Part shown: positions 7,320 to 10,632 of the stretch, one piece after another
How the letters are laid out: each line of letters starts with the position of its first letter
How positions within the stretch are numbered: the first letter of the stretch is position 1
Assembly (NCBI GenBank): GCA_947071955.1
Contig: CAMTGL010000052.1
Location: forward strand, 1-10,632
Length of the DNA stretch: 10,632 bases
Direction of reading: 5' to 3'
DNA from: an uncultured Plesiomonas sp.
GTDB lineage: Bacteria; Pseudomonadota; Gammaproteobacteria; Enterobacterales; CAMTGL01
Program-made: the position numbers and the translations under genes
Notes under the pieces: model-generated
What the model was told of the DNA's origin: nothing
Databases searched by the model: none
What the model saw: only the letters and a program-made list of their open reading frames with translations

Positions 7320-8669
7320 ATGACTAAGTTATTGATAAAAAATGCAACTATGGTCAATGATGGCCGCCAGACACAAGGAGATATGCTGGTTGAGCATGGC
7401 AGAATAAGCCACATTAGCAGTAACATTAGTGCCCCAAACGGCGCAGAGGTTATTGATGCAGCCGGCAAACTCCTGATTCCCGGCATGATTGATGATCAGG
7501 TGCATTTTCGTGAACCCGGTTTTCCTCTGAAAGGAACCATTGCCAGCGAATCACGAGCGGCAGTTGCAGGGGGTGGCACCAGTTATATGGAGATGCCAAA
7601 CGTCAATCCACAAACCACCAACCTGCAAGCGCTCGAAGACAAATATTCACGGGCAGCCCTCTCTTCTATTGCCAACTTCAGCTTCTACCTTGGCGCTACC
7701 AACGATAACCTTGATGAAATTCGCCGCCTTGCACCAGAGCAAGCCTGTGGTGTGAAAATCTTCATGGGTGCATCTACCGGTAACATGTTGGTCGATAACG
7801 CCGATACACTGGCCGCGATTTTTGCTGAAAGCCCCGTGCTCATCGCCACCCACTGTGAAGATACGCCAACCATCAAACTGCTGGAAGATGAGTATCGCGC
7901 ACGTTATGGCGATGATGTTCCCGCCCGTGAACATGGCCGGATTCGCTCTACTGAAGCTTGTTTAAAATCGTCGACTTTAGCCGTAGAGCTGGCGAAAAAA
8001 CACGGTACTCGCCTGCATGTTTTACACATCACGACCAAAGAAGAGCTGGCACTTTTTGAAGCCGCTCCAACGCTAGAAGCGCTGCGTAACAAACAAATTA
8101 CTGCTGAAGCTTGTGTACATCACCTCTTTTTTAATGAGCAAGACTACGATCGGTTAGGCCACTTGCTGAAATGTAATCCAGCAGTCAAAGCACGTGAAGA
8201 TCAGCTGGCCTTGCAAGATGCAGTGCGTCGGGGAGTTATTGATATTATCGCCACCGATCACGCCCCTCATACATGGGATGAAAAGCAGAACACCTATTTT
8301 AATGCGCCATCAGGCCTGCCGTTGGTTCAACACCCTCTGCTCGCACTGTTTGATCTGTACAAACAAGGTGCATTAAGCCTTGAAATGTTAGTACAAAAAA
8401 CCAGCCATGCGGTGGCTGAACGCTTCCAACTGCAAGACAGAGGCTATCTGCGTGAAGGCTACTGGGCTGATTTGGTGCTGGTCGATCAAAATACACACTT
8501 TAGCGTGAATAAAGAGAATTTATTCTATCAGTGTGGCTGGTCACCCTTTGAAGGTCACACCTTCCCTGCTCGCATAGATACCACCTTCGTCAATGGTGAA
8601 ATTGTTTTCCATAATGCAGCGCATACCAACGCACGCCCTGGGCAGCGTATTGGTTTTAACCGCCGTTAA
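7320..8669 (+). CDS. Dihydroorotase, class I-type amidohydrolase (Bacteroidota-like subtype)
   Basis: Predicted zinc amidohydrolase interconverting N-carbamoyl-L-aspartate and L-dihydroorotate, step three of pyrimidine synthesis. From ATG 7320 it has 449 residues. Metal-site candidates are in place: DDQVHFREPG (58-67), Lys146 in GVKIFMG (likely carboxylated), His178 in ATHCED, His236 in LHVLHIT and Asp313 in ATDHAPH; the C-terminal CGWSPFEG and TFVNGEIVF strand complete the composite domain. The usual HxH after beta-strand 1 reads QVH here (Gln60 for the first His); from memory this DDQVH form is typical of the subtype seen in Bacteroidota such as Porphyromonas. Enteric bacteria normally use the shorter class II PyrC, so this may be a second enzyme or a replacement; I therefore give no symbol. 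No pyrimidine gene is adjacent. Another cyclic amidohydrolase (hydantoinase, allantoinase) is less likely given CVHHL, SGLPLVQH and TDHAPH. Confidence 0.87.
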   Translation: MTKLLIKNATMVNDGRQTQGDMLVEHGRISHISSNISAPNGAEVIDAAGKLLIPGMIDDQVHFREPGFPLKGTIASESRAAVAGGGTSYMEMPNVNPQTTNLQALEDKYSRAALSSIANFSFYLGATNDNLDEIRRLAPEQACGVKIFMGASTGNMLVDNADTLAAIFAESPVLIATHCEDTPTIKLLEDEYRARYGDDVPAREHGRIRSTEACLKSSTLAVELAKKHGTRLHVLHITTKEELALFEAAPTLEALRNKQITAEACVHHLFFNEQDYDRLGHLLKCNPAVKAREDQLALQDAVRRGVIDIIATDHAPHTWDEKQNTYFNAPSGLPLVQHPLLALFDLYKQGALSLEMLVQKTSHAVAERFQLQDRGYLREGYWADLVLVDQNTHFSVNKENLFYQCGWSPFEGHTFPARIDTTFVNGEIVFHNAAHTNARPGQRIGFNRR

Positions 8670-8745
8670 TCTCTTGGACAACAATCAATACAGAGCAATC
8701 TAAAAAGTCAGTACGTACTTAAAACGTACATAAAAAGAAAAAAAG

Positions 8746-8773
8746 AAAAAGGGAGCGAAAGCTCCCTTTTTTT
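8746..8773. terminator. Bidirectional rho-independent terminator between dihydroorotase and ptsG
   Basis: GGGAGC (8751-8756) pairs perfectly with GCTCCC (8761-8766) around a GAAA tetraloop, followed by seven T (8767-8773). An A-rich tract (8732-8750) precedes it, giving a T-rich tail on the minus strand too. It therefore serves both convergent genes. AAAAA (8746-8750) can extend the stem with TTTTT. Confidence 0.93.
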
Positions 8774-8796
8774 GTACTGATACAACACTTACATAC

Positions 8797-8824
8797 TCAC
8801 TTTATCTCTCAACGGATAAAGTGA
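8797..8824. other. Stem-loop in the ptsG 3' untranslated region
   Basis: TCACTTTATC (8797-8806) pairs perfectly with GATAAAGTGA (8815-8824), 10 base pairs with an 8-base loop, 11 bases after the ptsG stop on the minus strand and about 24 bases before the terminator T-tract. No T-run follows directly, so it is more likely an mRNA 3'-end element than the terminator itself. Confidence 0.5.
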
Positions 8825-8835
8825 AGTTAGCAACA

Positions 8836-10293
8836 TTAGTTGCTACTCATGTAAATATCCATATCTGTCTTTAGGTTGTCTGACTTAGTACCGAAAATTG
8901 CTTGCACACCTGAGCCAGCAACAACTACACCCGCAGCACCCAGCTTTTTCAGGCCAGCTTGGTCAACTTTCGCTACATCAGCAACGCCTACACGTAAGCG
9001 AGTGATACAAGCATCTAGGCTGGTAATATTTTGCTTACCGCCAAACGCTGCAACCAGTGCTTGCGCCATTTCAGAACCCGATGCAGTAGTACTTACAGCA
9101 GTTTCATCTTCACGGCCTGGCGTCTTCAGATCCAATTTCACAATCGCGACACGGAAAACAATGTAGTAAATTGCGGCATAAATTGGGCCAACAATAAAGA
9201 ACATCCAACCATTTGTAGACAGGTGATAGAACAAGCCAAAGTCAATTGCACCGTGTGAGAATGTCATACCGTGCTTCATGCCCAGCAAAATCAGCAGAAC
9301 ATACGCTGAACCGGCCAACAGAGCGTGAATGATATACAGCACAGGAGCAACAAACATGAACGCAAATTCAATCGGTTCAGTAATACCGGTCAGGAATGAA
9401 GTCAGCGCCGCTGAAATCATGATACCGCCAATTTTTGCACGGTTTTCAGGTTTCGCGGTATGCCACATGGCGATAGCCGCAGCAGGCAGACCCCACATTT
9501 TAAACATATAGCCACCCGCCATGTTACCGGCAGTTGGGTCACCCATCAGGTAACGCTGGATTTCACCAGTAATCCACTTACCACCTTCAGCCAAACATGC
9601 AGGCTCTGCGGTAATAGCAGCAACAACTTTACTGTTGATAACACAGGTTTCACCTGCTTGATAGAAGAACGGTACGTTCCAGATATGGTGCAAACCAAAC
9701 GGAATCAATGAACGCTCAACAACACCATAAATACCAAATGCCAAGGCAGGGTTTTGGTGTACAGCCCAGTTAGAGAATGCCTGAATAGCAGCACCTACCG
9801 GAGGCCATACCACAGACAAAATCACACCTAAACCAATACAGCTGAACGCTGTAATGATAGGTACAAAACGCTTACCGGCAAAAAAGCCAAGATAGTCAGG
9901 CAATTGAATCCGATAGAAGCGGTTAAACATATACCCCGCTAGCGCACCGGCAAGAATACCACCAAGCACACCGGTATCTATTTTCTCAACACCCATAACA
10001 CCGGCCATAACGGTCAGCGTTGCGGCCATCACACCGTAACCAACCGTTGCTGCCAACGCAGCAACACCGTCGTTATTGGTAAAACCTAATGCCACACCAA
10101 TAGCAAACAACAATGGCATTTGGCCAAATACAGAACCACCTGCCTGCTCCATAATGTTAGAGACTATCTCTGGCAACCAACTAAAGTTGGCGGCACCAAC
10201 ACCGAGCAAAATACCCGCAACCGGTAAAACCGATACGGGTAGCATCAACGCTTTACCTACTTTTTGTAGGCCAGCAAAGGCATCCTTTATCAT
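8836..10293 (-). CDS. ptsG: Glucose-specific PTS enzyme IICB (PtsG)
   Basis: Inner-membrane glucose permease of the phosphotransferase system: EIIC transports glucose while EIIB, phosphorylated by Crr (EIIA-Glc), phosphorylates it to glucose 6-phosphate. The 485-residue protein aligns almost end to end with E. coli PtsG (477). EIIC spans about 1-385, with [10 protein letters not shown] (73-82), HHIWNVPF (202-209), GDPTAG (251-256) and GITEPIEF (303-310). The linker KTPGRED (390-396) leads to EIIB with Cys429 in [10 protein letters not shown] as the phosphorylated residue and a C-terminus nearly identical to E. coli. Two length changes stand out: about nine residues fewer near 100-106 and about 17 more near 210-242, including Cys217 and Cys233. 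AGGAG lies 11 bases before the ATG, the same spacing as in E. coli. Monocistronic, convergent with the dihydroorotase gene. PtsG is favoured over NagE or MalX relatives by overall identity. Confidence 0.97.
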   Translation of the reverse strand: MIKDAFAGLQKVGKALMLPVSVLPVAGILLGVGAANFSWLPEIVSNIMEQAGGSVFGQMPLLFAIGVALGFTNNDGVAALAATVGYGVMAATLTVMAGVMGVEKIDTGVLGGILAGALAGYMFNRFYRIQLPDYLGFFAGKRFVPIITAFSCIGLGVILSVVWPPVGAAIQAFSNWAVHQNPALAFGIYGVVERSLIPFGLHHIWNVPFFYQAGETCVINSKVVAAITAEPACLAEGGKWITGEIQRYLMGDPTAGNMAGGYMFKMWGLPAAAIAMWHTAKPENRAKIGGIMISAALTSFLTGITEPIEFAFMFVAPVLYIIHALLAGSAYVLLILLGMKHGMTFSHGAIDFGLFYHLSTNGWMFFIVGPIYAAIYYIVFRVAIVKLDLKTPGREDETAVSTTASGSEMAQALVAAFGGKQNITSLDACITRLRVGVADVAKVDQAGLKKLGAAGVVVAGSGVQAIFGTKSDNLKTDMDIYMSSN

Positions 10294-10316
10294 GTGAGTC
10301 TGTGCTCCTGAGTGAG
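10294..10316 (-). promoter_or_regulatory. ptsG ribosome-binding region, candidate SgrS-type sRNA target
   Basis: The minus strand reads ACTCAGGAGCAC (10313-10302), then nine bases to ATG. From memory the E. coli ptsG leader has the same 12 bases with the same AGGAG-to-ATG spacing of 11, and this is where the sRNA SgrS pairs to block translation under glucose-phosphate stress. Conservation beyond AGGAG itself suggests a kept sRNA target. No sRNA gene is seen in the window. Confidence 0.5.
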
Positions 10317-10378
10317 TTTATTATCGTTACATTCTTTGTTTGCCACTGACATGGCAGATTGAAAGCTCTGTTGTAACC

Positions 10379-10428
10379 TAATGACATAATAGAAAATAAA
10401 GTCGGCGTATTGTTTGACGGTTGTCAGA
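10379..10428 (-). promoter_or_regulatory. ptsG promoter with CRP-like site centred at -41.5
   Basis: On the minus strand TATTAT (10391-10386) is a 5-of-6 match to the -10 consensus, with no good -35. TCTGA-CAACCG-TCAAA (10428-10413) matches 8 of 10 core positions of the CRP site TGTGA-N6-TCACA. Its centre is 29.5 bases before the -10 hexamer, that is -41.5 from a start near 10379, the geometry of a class II CRP-activated promoter. The predicted leader is about 86 bases. A small hairpin (TGCCA/TGGCA, 10341-10356) lies in it. Confidence 0.55.
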
Positions 10429-10463
10429 TTAAAACAAGCGCAAACAGCACTACGTATCATTTC

Positions 10464-10479
10464 TTTTAGCTAGATCACA
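10464..10479 (-). promoter_or_regulatory. Second, upstream CRP-like site of ptsG
   Basis: TGTGA-TCTAGC-TAAAA on the minus strand matches 8 of 10 core CRP positions with a perfect first half. Its centre is 51 bases upstream of the proximal site, about -92.5, close to five helical turns. E. coli ptsG also has two CRP sites with a similar separation. Confidence 0.45.
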
Positions 10480-10632
10480 CCGTTAGCCCGTTAAAAATCG
10501 CAATCAGCTTCACAAAATAAATATTTCAGACAATAAAGTAATTACACAAAGTAAAAAATGTCTCATGGATATGGTAACGTAAAGAGTTAAAACATTAAAA
10601 ATGCATTTATTTTAAGCACTAAAGTAATATTT
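10480..10632. other. AT-rich non-coding region upstream of ptsG
   Basis: These 153 bases have no supportable coding frame. A short direct repeat, CCGTTAGCCCGTTA (10481-10494), is present, and the rest is AT-rich. I could not identify an Mlc operator, although E. coli ptsG has two. It may also hold the promoter or end of a gene beyond the right edge. Confidence 0.4.

Noticed and set aside
8710..8719. Palindrome AGTACGTACT after the dihydroorotase
   Set aside because: Short, in a low-complexity 3' region next to a terminator; no regulatory setting.

Overview
The window reads as a chromosomal segment of a gammaproteobacterium related to Enterobacterales. Six genes (ptsG, hinT, ycfL, thiK, nagZ, ycfP) and a partial ndh keep the order and orientation of the Escherichia coli ptsG-to-ndh region, and most proteins align closely with the E. 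coli ones as I remember them. Two departures argue against a true enteric: lpoB is absent between ycfL and thiK, and a chemoreceptor plus a dihydroorotase lie between hinT and ptsG, where E. coli has fhuE. An Aeromonadales-like host is my guess; the window has no marker gene to settle it.

Layout, left to right. Bases 1-1101 (minus) are most of ndh (type II NADH dehydrogenase), which runs off the left edge. Then, all on the minus strand and transcribed right to left, come hinT (4730-4365), ycfL, thiK, nagZ and ycfP (ending at 1230). Gaps are small (a 1-base overlap at hinT/ycfL, 21 bases at ycfL/thiK), which suggests an operon; a long stem-loop sits between nagZ and ycfP. Bases 4731-5046 are a divergent intergenic region with two tandem sigma-28-like boxes facing right. 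The right-facing genes are a methyl-accepting chemotaxis protein (5047-7107) and a class I-type dihydroorotase (7320-8669). A strong bidirectional terminator at 8746-8773 separates the dihydroorotase from convergent ptsG (10293-8836, minus). The last 339 bases are the ptsG control region, with two CRP-like sites spaced much as in E. coli and a leader that keeps the E. coli ribosome-binding/SgrS-target sequence.

Functionally this is mostly housekeeping: glucose uptake (PtsG), cell-wall recycling (NagZ), thiamine salvage (ThiK), nucleotide hydrolysis (HinT), an outer-membrane lipoprotein (YcfL), a degenerate alpha/beta hydrolase (YcfP), respiration (Ndh), chemotaxis and pyrimidine metabolism. 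I found no mobile element, tRNA, rRNA, CRISPR array or defence system. The most interesting signals are regulatory (ptsG promoter, leader and 3' end; tandem flagellar-type promoter boxes) and the unusual neighbours between hinT and ptsG.
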